Assembly: GCA_020086605.1 (NCBI GenBank)
Contig: JACBWW010000004.1
Location: 30,817,986-30,881,985, forward strand
Origin: Lanius collurio
Lineage: Eukaryota > Chordata > Aves > Passeriformes > Laniidae
Length of the DNA stretch: 64,000 nt
Direction of reading: 5' to 3'
Made by a program: the position numbers and the translations under genes. The notes under the pieces are model-generated. The model ran no database searches, was not told where the DNA came from, and saw only the letters and a list, made by a program, of their open reading frames with translations. Each line of letters opens with the position of its first letter. The first letter of the stretch is position 1. Of the stretch, positions 1 through 12,309 are shown piece after piece.

Positions 1-3000
1 AGCTTGAAGGACAGCCCTATGGAAAGGGCACTGTGGTGAAACAATTTGTCACTGGCCTTGGCATTAACTCAATTGGTACTACTCTCTAGCACTTTGGAAG
101 CTGGGCAGGGTACTTCTGCAGTCACACTAATAAAGAGCAAATCCTTTTCTGCTCAACCCTCCCAACCCTTCCCACCTCAGCCAGCCAGTGGTTAGTAACA
201 GGGTAGGATGACATCTACCTGCCATCCAACCTGACAAGAAGCCAGTGACAGTAACCAACCCAGACCACTATCCCTGTGTCCAGGAAAAGGGATGTGCATG
301 CAAAAAGTCTCCTACAGGAAAGCAGGTGGTGCAACAAGTTGAAACAAAATGCAGTGAAAAAGTCAAATAAATGAAGACTTGTAATTTGTCCATTAACATC
401 AGGAATATTAAAGATTAACACCAGGAGTATTAAAAGGACATTGTCAAAAATAAGACAGTGCCTGATACACCCCTCAGATTAGTTTAGGCAGTCCTATCCC
501 AAGTCTGACCCAGAATACTGATAAATCAACAAAAATTCTAACATGCATATTATTTTGATACTTTAAGTCAGTAGGTTTGCTTTGGCTCAGCAAAATGAAC
601 TGAAATGGTGTTTTGTGCCTCTCAGGAGATCTGGTATTCTTAAACAAGAAACCTTTAAATGCTATTCCAGGATTTAGCACCTAATCCTCATTCCATAAAA
701 ATAATTCTAGAGATTTAAATAGGCTTTGCATCAGATCTATCAGGGTGTGTCTTCCTCCTCCATGGCCAGTCTTGCCTACTTGTTACCTACAAGTACCTAC
801 CATGACGCACAGCAAAACTGGGGCTGTCTGCAGCTTGTTTGGCCGGCCAGAGGAACGAGGCAGGCCAAGCTACTCCAACAAACTACAGGAGCCAAGTGTC
901 CCACTTCCTTCAGAGATGAACAAAGCTGAATGAAACTCAACACAGGAGAGGAGCAACTGGGCCATCAAACAGGATTTACTGTCTTGAACACTGTTCCATG
1001 CAGGTGTAGAAGTGCCACATACACAGCCAGAGGTTTACGCCAACTAAGTTACCCTTCCACTGATGCTGTCATCCTAAAGTTGTCATGCAAACACAACAAA
1101 AATATCAGGCACATCTCTGAACTCAGAAAATAGAAGCAAAAGCAGATGGTTTCACAAGCCAGCACAACTTGTTAATAATGTTTTAAGAACTACTATTGAG
1201 GTGACTTTAAAGTGAAACATTTATGAGTTCATTCCTCCTAATGGGTAGGATGAATCTAACATGTTAAGACTGGTACAGTTCAGATAAAGGAGTATCTGTA
1301 TCCAGTTGCTTCTATCCTTAGATTGTATCTACTGTAGCACCACTAATACAATGTATTCATGGCACACATTCAGGGAGCAATCAGAAAGTTGTGCATTTCT
1401 TCTATGCCACACCTTGCATACTGCATCTTACTTCAGGCCAGCAGCACAAGAGACCACCAGATTTTGCAGCATTAGCTAAGCCTAAATAAATTATTTTTAA
1501 CTGCAACTACCAAGCTCTTATCCTCTTTAGGAACAGCCACATTTTTGTGTATGTGCTGCATACAAATAATTTAATAACATCTTTTCCAGTCCCTGCAGCA
1601 CTGCTTGCCACTACTAGCAACAGGCAGAAAGAAATGAGGGCCACTCAGTAACCTCTTTCCAGTGAGACTTTCTTTCCATCAAACCATTTTGCAATAATTC
1701 AGAAAGCCTCTAACCATTTACTTCCAGGCACATTACATTTCTAGTGTATTCCAAGTTATTTCATCAGCACTAGAATTGGGAACTTGGAAGTAATGGATTT
1801 TTTTCCAAGCTCTCCCCTAAAGCAAGCTCCCCTCAGTCCACCTACTGAAAGGGCACTGTAAGGTGACAGAGGGTTTCAGTGACTATTTTCAATTGACCTG
1901 CAGAGAAGCTTCAGAACTGAACTTTATTCTTCCCACATAATTGAACTCAGAAGGAGTCATCTTTCCTATTTTTTTGTTTTGGAGGTTTTCAGAAGATGAG
2001 AGGACGGGGCAGAGGGATATGAGAAACTGACTCATAAGACATTAAATGGCAGATAAAATGTGTGACAAATTGACATACTTTAAAAAGTTCTAACACTGCA
2101 TGTACTCCTTCAGCCTCTGAATTACTTATTGCCAGTCAAGAACAAGATCTTGGGATATAACCAGGAATTATTTGAGAGCAGCTCACTATTGAACCACAAG
2201 TCAAAGACAACACACTCTGGGCACTGTGCCACAACACAGGAATCTATGTGCTTAATTCCTCAATATTTTGTACAGTTTGTTAGAGCTAGGAAAGGCAAAA
2301 AGAAGGATAACCAGGATGCTCGAAAGATACAGAATAATTTCTGTACCGTTAGTTTGTCCAACGAAAAGTAAGAACAAAAGTCCTGGCAACTCAGACTGGA
2401 AGAGAGGGCTGAGGTGGATTACATGAGAAGTCTACAATGGGGGCATAGCATTTGTAATCTGTCCTAAAACAGCTTTTTGTGTGTGTATGTGTCAAAATTT
2501 TTAAAATAAGGTTCAAAATTAACACAGGAAGTATTTCTTCACATAGTGTAAAAGTTAAGGAATTCCTTGCCAGAATGTCCTGTGTCTGCAAAAACTGTGC
2601 ATGCACCAATAAAAAAAAAAGTTTCATGCTTTCAAAGTATATCAATGACTTCCTAAGTCTTCCTGGATGAAAAATTTTTAAATCTTTCCAAATGAGACCC
2701 TGGGTCACTAGATGCACAAGACAAAAGAGAGCAGTTTACTTTGAAAGCACCGCCACCTTCTCTGTTACTGGTAATGGGCAGAAGCAACACACCAGCCTAG
2801 ATGGAATTGTACACTTAGGTACCATTATATTCTACAGTGTAAAGGCAAGGCACATAACTTTAATAAATCTAACATTTTAATTTCATTTCTGGAACCTGAG
2901 ACAGTTTTCCAGAGACAAATGTCTACTTTGCAACCTATCACCCATCGACTTAATCAACACCCACTATTTTGCTTGGAAGATCCATAGACACATATGGGTT

Positions 3001-5095
3001 TGGAGGGCTGTGGAGTTTTTTGGTGCCTAATCCACCCCCTACACAGACAACTGTAGTTTTGATTTTTCAGTAAACTTTTTAAGCACCCTTCAGTAGAGTC
3101 ATCATTTACATTACTTATTCTATACCTATATACAGTATATATGCTGTTCCTAAGGGAAAAAAAAAAGAAATAGTAACAGGTCTACACCTGATTGTAACAT
3201 TTTATTTCTGAAGCTCAGATTTCAGTTGTTTGCTCAATATAAACACTTTTTATCCTCCTGTTGTGGTATATTCCCATATCAAGTATATCCGATCCCACAA
3301 CAAGTCTATCCAACCAATATTACAAGAATCATTGCTTTAGTGAGTCTATCCCATAGAATTCAATCCAAAGAAATTATGCTACGTAGGTCAAAAAGAATTC
3401 CAAGACAAAATACAAGTGACCAACTATTTTCACTTTTTTTTTCATCTCCATTTAGTTTTTTTTTTTTTTTTGAGAAAGAAACATGTCAAAATAGTTCTTT
3501 AAATTTCTTCTGAAATGATCCTCCCTCATTTCACAGGGCTAATGACAGCATGAATGTATGTGACTGTCTGTAAAAAATGTTACTGAATACCTGCGTTCCT
3601 TCCAGGAGAAATTTTTAGTGGATACTCTCCTCAAATTAGAAGTACTTCTCTATTGGACCCAGTATATGTGCAGAGCTAGCCAACTGTATAAAAGCATTAA
3701 TCTGCTCTTCTAATTTTATCCAGAACACATGGGAGCAATTTTATTTCACTGATTTATCACTGTACAAGGCTCACCCTTTACATTACTTCTCTCTTAGAAG
3801 TTTTCCTAGACTTTGAGTTCATGCACAATTCAGTGATAATCTGTAATTTCCTTTTCTTCCTTACTTCTGAAACAATTTGTTTCAGAAGGGATGTTTCCAG
3901 CTGTTCTGAAACATCATTCCAGACAAAGATAAAACATCTTCAAGTACTCAAACTGAAGATGCTCTACCAGCTGACATAATCATATTTAACTTTAGGAAAG
4001 CAGGCATTTTCTATAAAGAGTTACAGAAAGGGGAAAAAAAAAAAAAAAACACAACAAACCAAAAACTACACACCACACACAATTAAATCTTGCTGGGTAT
4101 TTAACACAGATCAAATCCTATGGCCTGGTAGTCTCCTAAAGGTCCTGGAAGTTCTTAAGCATTTCATGTAGACTTCTGTTACCCTTCCTGATTTTCCACA
4201 AGGTCATAGTACAGAATTTATATTATCCTATTATATTATCCTACAGCCAGTTATTTACCTATTCTTTTTTCTTGGGACCTTCAGAGCTTTCCAGCTCCCA
4301 ATTAGAAAGCGCTTTGCTCAAGGAAACAATAGCTCAACCAAACCCATAAACCATTTTCTATATCCTACCTCTTCTTTCAATTTCCATTCAATTAAGCTGA
4401 GAGCTAAAGTTTTGTTAGTTGGTCTTGGTTTTGTTTTGGAACTGCAAAATGATATATTACATCTTGCATGTGAAACAATTATTGCTTCAGTTCTACAAAG
4501 TACCTAAGCAGTTTCACTTGTCTTCAGACTTTAGAAGATCATCTTACAAAACAGTGCTAAGACTACTCTATATGCAGTTTTAATTTAGTCATTTATACAA
4601 TATTTCTTCCCAGAAACAGTCTTATTGTTTTCATTTAAGTGTTGTGTGTCTTGTCTGAAATGTTTCTATTTCATTATTTTCCACAGGTACACAAAAATGA
4701 CAGACCATAAACTGTGCACAAAGTTAATTTTATTAGGTTGTACTAATGGGAGAGATCCTGCAGTGCTACTCCCATCGGCAGACTTCTGCACTTGGCAAAT
4801 GCTTTGAAATCTACAGACTGGTATCTATATTGGTAATTATATGCAACCACAGCTCCCTATTCCTGGCTTCTATTCAGTGCCCAGAAGAGCAGCAGTTTGA
4901 AAACCAGGTCCTAGAAGGGCTCCATGAAGCAGAGCATCTATGGAGTCAACAATGAAACAGGCATTCCAGGGGACTGGAAAGCAATGTCACCATCCATCAT
5001 AAATATCAGGGTATACATGCAATTAGAATGACCAAAGGCACAGCAGTCGAAGAATAAAAGACTGAGCCACAATGATACATCTGGAAGCATCCAGA

Positions 5096-5200
5096 ACATA
5101 TAAATATAAATAGTAATATAAATTACTGTTTATATCATGTATTACCATATAATATATATTATTATATATTATTATAGTATTACAGGCATATAAATAGTAA
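5096..5200. repeat. AT-rich low-complexity patch
   Basis: About 100 bases are made almost only of A and T in ATA, TAT and ATTATT runs. This is simple low-complexity sequence with no coding potential. Confidence 0.7.
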
Positions 5201-6739
5201 CCAAGACATGAGCAGACAATATGCACTAACATTATGAGACCAGGTATCTGCAGATTTACTTTCCTTCAAACCCTTCCCCTGTCACCAAATAAATCAAAGA
5301 ACCCACATACACCCTCTATGGAACACACAGATATATGGAGACTGCTTTCCCATGGTAACCTTCCCTCCTCCCACCCTTCTTCCCTCAGGATATGCTCCTG
5401 AAAGTCCTCTAAAGAAACTTGCTCTCCCCACCTTACACATCTGTCACAGGAAGCCTCCCACAGCAATCTGCATACACTGAGCTGAGCTTCCTCCTCCTCC
5501 CATCATGTTCTCCCTGAGAGAGCACTCAGAAGAGAATGAGAGATGAATTCTTACCTCATAAAACTTTCATTCCCTTTCCTCAAAAAAAAAAAGCCAACAA
5601 CCACATACACAAAAATAAAATCAAAACAAAATGAAAAAAACACCAAAAAACCACCAACAACTCAAAAAACAACAAAATCCTTGAAACAGGAAATTCCAAC
5701 ACACATCTTCAAAGATGATGGCGGGGGGGAGGGAGACTAAGCAAGTCACTCCTGCATCATTCAAAGAGTACTTTTACAAAGGGAATATCTACAGCACACA
5801 ATGCATACAAGACAGCTGAGGAAGCTCATGCTCCAAAACAGCACTGTGTCCATTTACCATCCAGTTCTGAGAACCATCCTCACACAATTATAATGCCTCC
5901 TTGCATACAAGTCTCCCCAGTTACTTGCTGTCCTTTGGATATGATCGGAATATAGACTGAGAAAGGAGGTGTTATCAGCCTTGTAACACTATGTCTTTAG
6001 TTGCTATGATCTTCAAAGATAAAGTTGTTTTCTGAAAGCAAAACACTGACTTCTAGATTGAAATTTCTGGGGAAGGGTTTTTCCTGCAATATCATCGATC
6101 TCTACATCTGTTCAAAGCTTCATGTATTTAATATGGAAGTCTGCTAAGAAAGATGATTCCTATGGCGGGTGTCCCAAATTTTTCTTCCAGTGGGAAATCA
6201 TCTGTCAGAGCCCTGACATCTGCTACTGATGTGTAAAAGCAAAACAGTTCACCTCTCTCTGTATAAAAGTACAACCTTAATACCCAAAACAAGCAAGGGA
6301 GAATATGAAGCAGCACACAAGATTTTGACCCCAAAAGAGAACACTTCCTTGGAGATGCTGACTAGTTCTTTTCCTGGCAAGTTTTAAATACAAGACTAGA
6401 ACTCAATCTTGTAACTACAAGCACTTTGTGTATTAGAGGCCCATAAGCTGAACAAATGAGTTTGGAGGAAAAATTAAAAAGCTGCTAGCTCCCACTACTC
6501 TAAAAACAGTATTATTTACACCAGGAACTTGACCTTTCAATGCAGATCTTGAGTCTTCCCCCTAGAAATGGGCAGGATAGCATTATTCAACACAGGTTTC
6601 TTCACCATCAGGATATTCTACTCTACAATGGCTCTGCAAGGAATATAAGGTCCCGTTCAGCATTCTGGCAGTGTAAGCCTTGTTAGCATTCCTATCTGCT
6701 TGACAGATCACTTTACCATATGCAGACATGATTTTTTAC

Positions 6740-6810
6740 AAAAAAAAAAAAAAAAAAAAAAAGAAAATTACAAAAGCAATAAAATTACAAAAGCAATAAA
6801 ATTAACAAAG
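6740..6810. repeat. A23 tract followed by a 17-bp tandem duplication
   Basis: A run of 23 A (6740-6762) is followed by two exact copies of AAAATTACAAAAGCAAT (6764-6780 and 6781-6797) and the start of a degraded third copy. The A tract could be a retrotransposon tail or simple slippage; no recognisable element body lies next to it. Confidence 0.85.
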
Positions 6811-7519
6811 GGGCCAGTCTTTGTTTTGCACTGACATGCCAGATCTATAGCATCATAGGAAACATAGCAGAGCACAGAAATCTCTGTGCTCAATATCACT
6901 TTCATATCTCACGCCTTCAAATTAGCATTCTCCCCACCTATACACTGAAATATGGGGTAACGAAGTTCTGGTTTTGTAGACAGAGATATGTTCACCTATG
7001 TGTATACACACACAAACTTCATAAGCCTACACCACCATCAGGGCAGGTGAATATTGTTACACATTTAACAGCCCTTAGACTGGGCCCACAAGCAATAATT
7101 ATAGAAGTCACAAATCCACAAAAGACATTTCAGAGTGTAAAGTAACAGTTCATGCTGCACATAAATAATATATATTTAGCTAAAACATCAAAAATGTTCC
7201 AAAGGACTATTCATGTATCCAGCACTTTGCCATTCAAAAGACACCATGCTATTTTGAAAGAAAAATGTAGTAGGAAAATGCAACCACTTCCGGAACAGTG
7301 ACTAACAAAACCTAACTGGCGCACAGAAGTCTGTGCTGCATCACAGGAAAAACAAGGCTGAACCAAAATGGCAATGTAAATCATTCTTCCTACAGCAAAA
7401 AATAAAGGATCTTTAACATCTCTTTTAAATCAGGGTCAACAAGAGCTCATTTAAGATAGAAAAAGTTATCAAATTTAGCATCAGAGTCTGGATTTCAGCT
7501 TGTCTTTCTCGGGAGAGAG

Positions 7520-7840
7520 ATTTCACAGAATATCCTTAGTTGGAAGGGATTCATGAGGATCATCAGTCCTGCTCCTGGCCCTGCAAACGACTACCCCAAG
7601 ACTCCAGACAATGTCCCTGAGGGTCTGAGAGATTCCCAAGGCCATCCAAAAATCACAGAGAGGCCTTGCAATAACAGCAGTTGGCTCTTCAGAGTATTTT
7701 CACATTAATCCCCTCAGGCCCCATAGATCTATAGGGATCCAGCTGGCACAGCAGATCCCGCACAACTTTAGGGTCAGCTGTGAGTTTATCATTCACATAG
7801 CCATGGTCTTCCAGCTCAGCACACTGGGACCTCCAACTCG
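7520..7840 (-). mobile_element. CR1 LINE fragment with 3' end and reverse-transcriptase piece
   Basis: The left part (about 7520-7640) resembles the reverse complement of a CR1 3' terminal region: CACAGAATATCC, then GTTGGAAGGGA and a GATCATC block. The right part, read on the minus strand at about 7705-7815, gives an open stretch containing DLLCQLDPYRSMGPEG, typical of the CR1 ORF2 reverse-transcriptase N-terminal region. Both parts point the same way, so one minus-strand CR1 that lost its middle is the simplest reading. It is decayed and inactive. Confidence 0.75.
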
Positions 7841-8405
7841 AAATGTGGATTTTAAATTAAAACCACATATGCACAGTGGAAGAGAGCTCTGTCACAACAG
7901 AGAGCCTTATCTTCTGAATTCTTAATCTTGCACTGCCTTCTCACTCTAGAAAGTAACTCAGTAGACCTATCACTTTAGTAATTTGATTTTGACTATGCAG
8001 ATTAGAGCCAGACTGTTGATATTAGCAAGTATGGGTTCATCTTCTATCTAAGACCATGCCTGTCTTGCAATAACTCACTTTATACACAAGCATGGCAGTC
8101 TAATACAGAAGAAGACCCTGCTAAGCCAAGACATAGTAGTTTTGTGCAAGTGCACTGCTGCCCTCTCCTGGGTCAGCTCCGATTCGCGCCAGTACTTACA
8201 TCACCCAGCAAACCCTCACAGCGGGCTGCACCTCCAAGACCGTCAGGATAGCTTTGGGAACTCGAGATTTAAACTAGATAAAGTAAAAAAGTGAAACATA
8301 CGCACATACAGAATAAACGCAATTAGTTATTGATCAATATACAAACTGCAACAACTCATTACCTTGGTTCCTTAAATTCTACAGCAGTTTGTTCCTTTGT
8401 TTAGA

Positions 8406-8620
8406 TTGAAGAAATTTTTCATAATATCCACCAGAACGGTTGTCAAGCATTGGGACAGGCTGCCCAGAAAAGCAGTGGAGTCATCATTCCTGAAGATATC
8501 ATCTAAAATATGTGTAGATATGGCACTTGGGGACAGGGTTTAGTGGTAGACTTGGCAGTGTTTGGTTAATGGTTGGACTCGACCCTCTTAAAGGTCTTTT
8601 CCAACCTAAATGATTTTATG
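8406..8620 (+). mobile_element. CR1 LINE 3' fragment
   Basis: The sequence follows the CR1 3' region in sense: TTGGGACAGGCTGCCCAG, GTGGAGTCATCATTCCTGAAG, then TTGGACTCGACCCTC and CTTTTCCAACCTAAATGATT at the end. It is 5'-truncated, as most CR1 copies are, and lies intergenically upstream of DCAF4. Confidence 0.85.
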
Positions 8621-11600
8621 GCCTAATGTCAGAGAATCCAAAAGTGATTTTCTGCATTAACAGCAGAGCCTGTAGGACTGCAGGGCATTCTGGAAACTAA
8701 AACAAAAAGGCAAACAGCAACTTTCACAAGAGCTTAGACACTATTACTGCATGACTGCTGCAGCTCATAATGCAGAGTAAGCACAAAGTTACAGATTCTT
8801 AAATTGCTTTGATTTCAGCAGTATTAGAACAAACACAAATTTTTCTATGAGACAAAACCCTGCTTTTGATTACCCTGCATAAACCCAGGGTAATACATGG
8901 GCCCAGGTATCTTTCCCACTTACCAAAGCTTAATGATTTGTCTCACATAAGCTGAGCTTTAACAGGCAAAATGCAGGTTTAGCCCCCAGAAGGCATAAGA
9001 CAAAATACACATCATAAGCCTCAGCAGAAGAAGAGCATAGAGAAACTACTTTTAATTTTGAGATGCAACTGCTAAGAATGAACACAGGCTCAGACACTGC
9101 AGTTTATCTAAAAGGCAACTTATTCAATGGTGGTAATCCTAAACCTACATTCAAACCTTAAAGTCTAATGTTATTGATAAAATTCAGTATTTACAGAATG
9201 TTTTAGTTCAACTTACAATTACATTTTAATCAACTAAATAATCACAGTCTGAATATATGTATTTAATCAACTACACAGATATAAACCAAGTCCCTCAGGT
9301 CAAGGAAGCAGAAAAACAGCCAAGGTGGACACAGTGGCAGAGTGCATTCCGCAGGGCAGGATGGCCTGGACCAGCTCAGGAATTAGCCTGAGATGAGCAG
9401 CATTCAGTTCTTACCAGCCCAAGCACAGCCAATTCCACAAACCCAGACTGGAAACAACTGGTCACAAAGCAGTTCTCAAACTGCTCAAATTTCTGACCAT
9501 AAGCTTCACAGAAGTTAGCACTGCTGCACAGCTGTAGGACATCCTACAACTCCAGCCTGGGTACAGTCTGCAAAACAAACTCTGCACTAGGAAGGCCTCA
9601 GCTGAGTAGTGGCATATCCAGTTTTTAGGAACATATTCAAGGAAAGACCTGTTCACCATGAAAAGGTCCAAAAACGGAAGCAAGAATCATCAAAGCTAAA
9701 AGTTGTCATCTATAATACTCTAGTGGAGGGGTATTCTTGAGGCACTCTTCAATCTACAGAAAAATATTCAAAAGGGAAAGCATTTTCACATTTCAAATAC
9801 AGAATACAGCTGCAGAGAGCAAGGTAACAAATTGTTTTCTATACCCACCAAAGGAAGAAGGAATAGCAGTAATGTTTCTAAATCACATCAATAAGCAATA
9901 AGGTAACAAACACATCAAGAAACCTTTCAGTGAGAGGTAATAATAAATAAAAAATAAAATCATCTGAATAAACCAAACCAAAAGGCTTTAAGAAGAGGTT
10001 AGACAAACAATTGCTAAGGAACAATGTATTGGTGAATGTGTGGGGTTTTATGTACATATTTGTATATTTTATTTAAATGCATATGTAGAAAGCCAGTGAT
10101 CTCCAAAATATCTTCCAGTCTATTCTTTATTAACTTTCCTAGTAAGTACCTGCAATACAAATGAGAAAACAAATACTTTAATATGCTTCTTCCTCAATGG
10201 TAACTATTTCAGTGACATAAATCCCTCAGCTTACAAACAGCATATATTGGTCACAGAACCTTGAATATTGCTCATTGGCACCAGAAATTAAACAGATGAA
10301 ACAAAGTCAATGCACGAAGCAGACTATGACAGTACTTGCAAAACCTTAGACATTCTGGACTATTACCCACAAGCCAGCAAATACCCAGAAAAAAACCCAC
10401 TCACTAGGACCCTGTGCATAGGTGTACAAGCATCAAATTTACCTACAGATCAAGTACCAACACCATATAAACCACAACTTTGAAGCCAGTCAACACCAGT
10501 GAGTTTTAGAAACAGTTCACAGAAAGAGCTGCTGATGCAGCTGATGCAGCCCTTTCTGTAGGCATTTTTCTTCAGTTACTGTATCAAAATTCAAAATTAT
10601 TTTGTGAAAGCTAAAGATCACTATCACTAAACCACTATGAGAAACAGACCTGATCAACAAAATATGCCTTAGAATTAGACCATGCTGGTGGTCTACCTCG
10701 TAAATACAAGGAAATAGAGCTCACAAACTATATATGCAAGCTACAGGTGATTTCTCCAGCTGTTTGTATCCTCAAGTGAATACCATCCAACGCTATTTTA
10801 CCTAAGCATTTTGAATGTAAAACACAGATGATGCAAGTAAGAAACAAAAAATACTATCTCCCAAAAAATTACTCTCCTGCCAAGTAAGACAGCAAACTTG
10901 TGCAAAGTCTAAACATCCAAAGTAGTAAACAACCATTGCCTATTTTCCCCGTACTGGCATTTCTTAATTTGTTAAAGCAACCAAAATAACCCTCATCTTT
11001 CTGGAAGAAAAAAGGCTAAACCCCTATTTTTCCACAATTCTTTTAACTACAGCTATTCTTGTTTGTTTGTTTTAACCTTAATCATTCATTAAATAAACAA
11101 ACTATTTACAATACCGCTTATAACTCTTTTAACTCCTAGATGCTGTACAAGCAGCAAGGGGAAGGCCACTGTAGAAAAACTGCTTAAGGATACCTTTAAT
11201 AAACGATAGCGAAGGGGTTTATTACTCTGAGTGCGAGGAGCTGGTAGCTACCACCACATCCCTCGGGGGCTCTGACCAACAGGGGAGTTGTTACTGATTG
11301 CTGCAGCCCGAGCTTTCCCTCACACCTTGTGCCTCGACACCACCCACCCAACTGTTTGCTGCCCACCCGTAGAAGGCTCAAAATAATAAAAAAATTAAGC
11401 ATCAAGATATCTCAGCCGGGGGAGTCACTTTAGAGACATTATCTTTTCCGAATTCTTGATAAATTCAGAGAGGTTGTAACAGCTTCTAGCTGCCCACAGC
11501 CAAAGGATGGTTTCGAGGGAGCCAGCGACATAAGAGATGGAAGCTGCATGTACCCTTTCGGTGTCCCCTCAAAGCACGCCACCTCCCAGCAACCCCCAGG

Positions 11601-11639
11601 CTGCCTCTTCTCTGCCCTGCATTGCTTCCCTACCGCGCT
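8621..11639. other. Intergenic DNA upstream of DCAF4
   Basis: I saw no exon, RNA gene or recognisable mobile element here. The open frames at 9462-9683 (minus) and 11196-11405 (minus) are isolated, lack splice context and match no family I know. Confidence 0.6.
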
Positions 11640-11940
11640 AAGCGACCACTTCCACCCCGCGCTCCTTCCCCGCGGTGCTAAACACCTCCTTCTGCCCGCG
11701 CCCTCCGCGCCTCCAGCGCCGCACCCCGCGCCATCCGCCCGCCCTCACACCGGCCCCGCCCCCCGCGCGGCGCACGCGCCGGCCCCGCCTCCCGCGGTTG
11801 GGCGAGAGAGCTGTCCGTCAAGCGGCGGGCGCGGCTGAGCGCCAGTGAGCGGCGCCCGTGGGCGGGGCGCTGGCGGCAGCGGGGCCGCGGCGGGGCCGCG
11901 GCGGGGCTGGCGTGGGCCCGGCGCGGTGAGGGACGGGCGG
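11640..11940 (+). promoter_or_regulatory. DCAF4: CpG-island promoter of DCAF4
   Basis: Base composition switches abruptly from AT-rich to very GC- and CpG-rich. GC boxes (Sp1-type) include GGGCGGGGC at 11860-11868 and several CCCCGCC or CCCGCC runs between 11750 and 11800. No TATA box is visible, which fits a housekeeping promoter with dispersed starts. Its position just before the first DCAF4 coding exon supports the assignment. Confidence 0.8.
11840..11925 (+). other. DCAF4: Probable non-coding exon 1 of DCAF4 (5' UTR)
   Basis: A donor-like GCGCG|GTGAGG lies at 11925/11926 in the CpG island, and an acceptor-like TTTGCTTTAAG|AGG lies just before the ATG exon at 12193. The 5' limit is a guess because no start site can be read from sequence. 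It is also possible that transcription runs unspliced through to 12309. Confidence 0.4.
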
Positions 11941-12199
11941 GTGCGTTTGGTTATCGTTGCCCTTTTACCTGTGAGGTTTTGGCTTCAGCGTTGCGGGGTG
12001 AGCTGTGGAGCTGGTCCCGGACTAGTGGGGAAGTCGACAGGCGTAGGAGAGCGCCTGGCTGTGGGGCGGTCGGCGGGCCTGGTCGTTACAGGTTGCAACT
12101 GTTTAAAAAGAGGCCGCAATAAGAGACTTGTCTTGTGTGCTGAGCCATTCCAGGCAAGCAGGGGTGAAGTATGTGTGTATGTTTGCTTTAAGAGGAGAA

Positions 12200-12309
12200 A
12201 TGAGGAGAAACTACCGTCGAGGCAAGGAGAGGCGTGGATGGAGCAGTCACAAGCACAGCCACCACCTCCCCGGGCACAGAAGACCCAGTCACAACCACCG
12301 CGCCGAAAG
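12200..12309 (+). CDS. DCAF4: DCAF4 coding exon 1 (start codon; GC donor)
   Basis: The chosen ATG at 12200 has a G at -3 and opens [13 protein letters not shown], a basic stretch like the Arg-rich start of mammalian DCAF4. The exon ends GAAAG|GCAAGT, a strong non-canonical GC donor, and leaves two bases that complete a Ser codon in the next exon. An in-frame ATG at 12179 would be used only if there is no splice acceptor at 12191-12192. The alternate frame at 12238 (MEQSQAQ) does not join in frame to the next exon. Confidence 0.8.

Larger units (their letters stand above)
1..7519. other. Intergenic DNA upstream of DCAF4
   Basis: No exon could be supported on either strand. The open frames here are short, lack bounding splice sites with a coding look, and match no family I recognise. 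By remembered human synteny the next gene to the left should be DPF3, and none of its conserved N-terminal or PHD-finger sequence is visible. The stretch is AT-rich, with homopolymers (T16 at 3456-3471, A16 at 4034-4049, A23 at 6740-6762) and an AT-rich patch near 5096-5200. It may hold regulatory DNA, but nothing in the sequence proves this. Confidence 0.6.

Noticed and set aside
1..11600. Possible 5' exons of DPF3, the expected neighbour
   Set aside because: None of its conserved N-terminal or zinc-finger sequences could be found in any frame.
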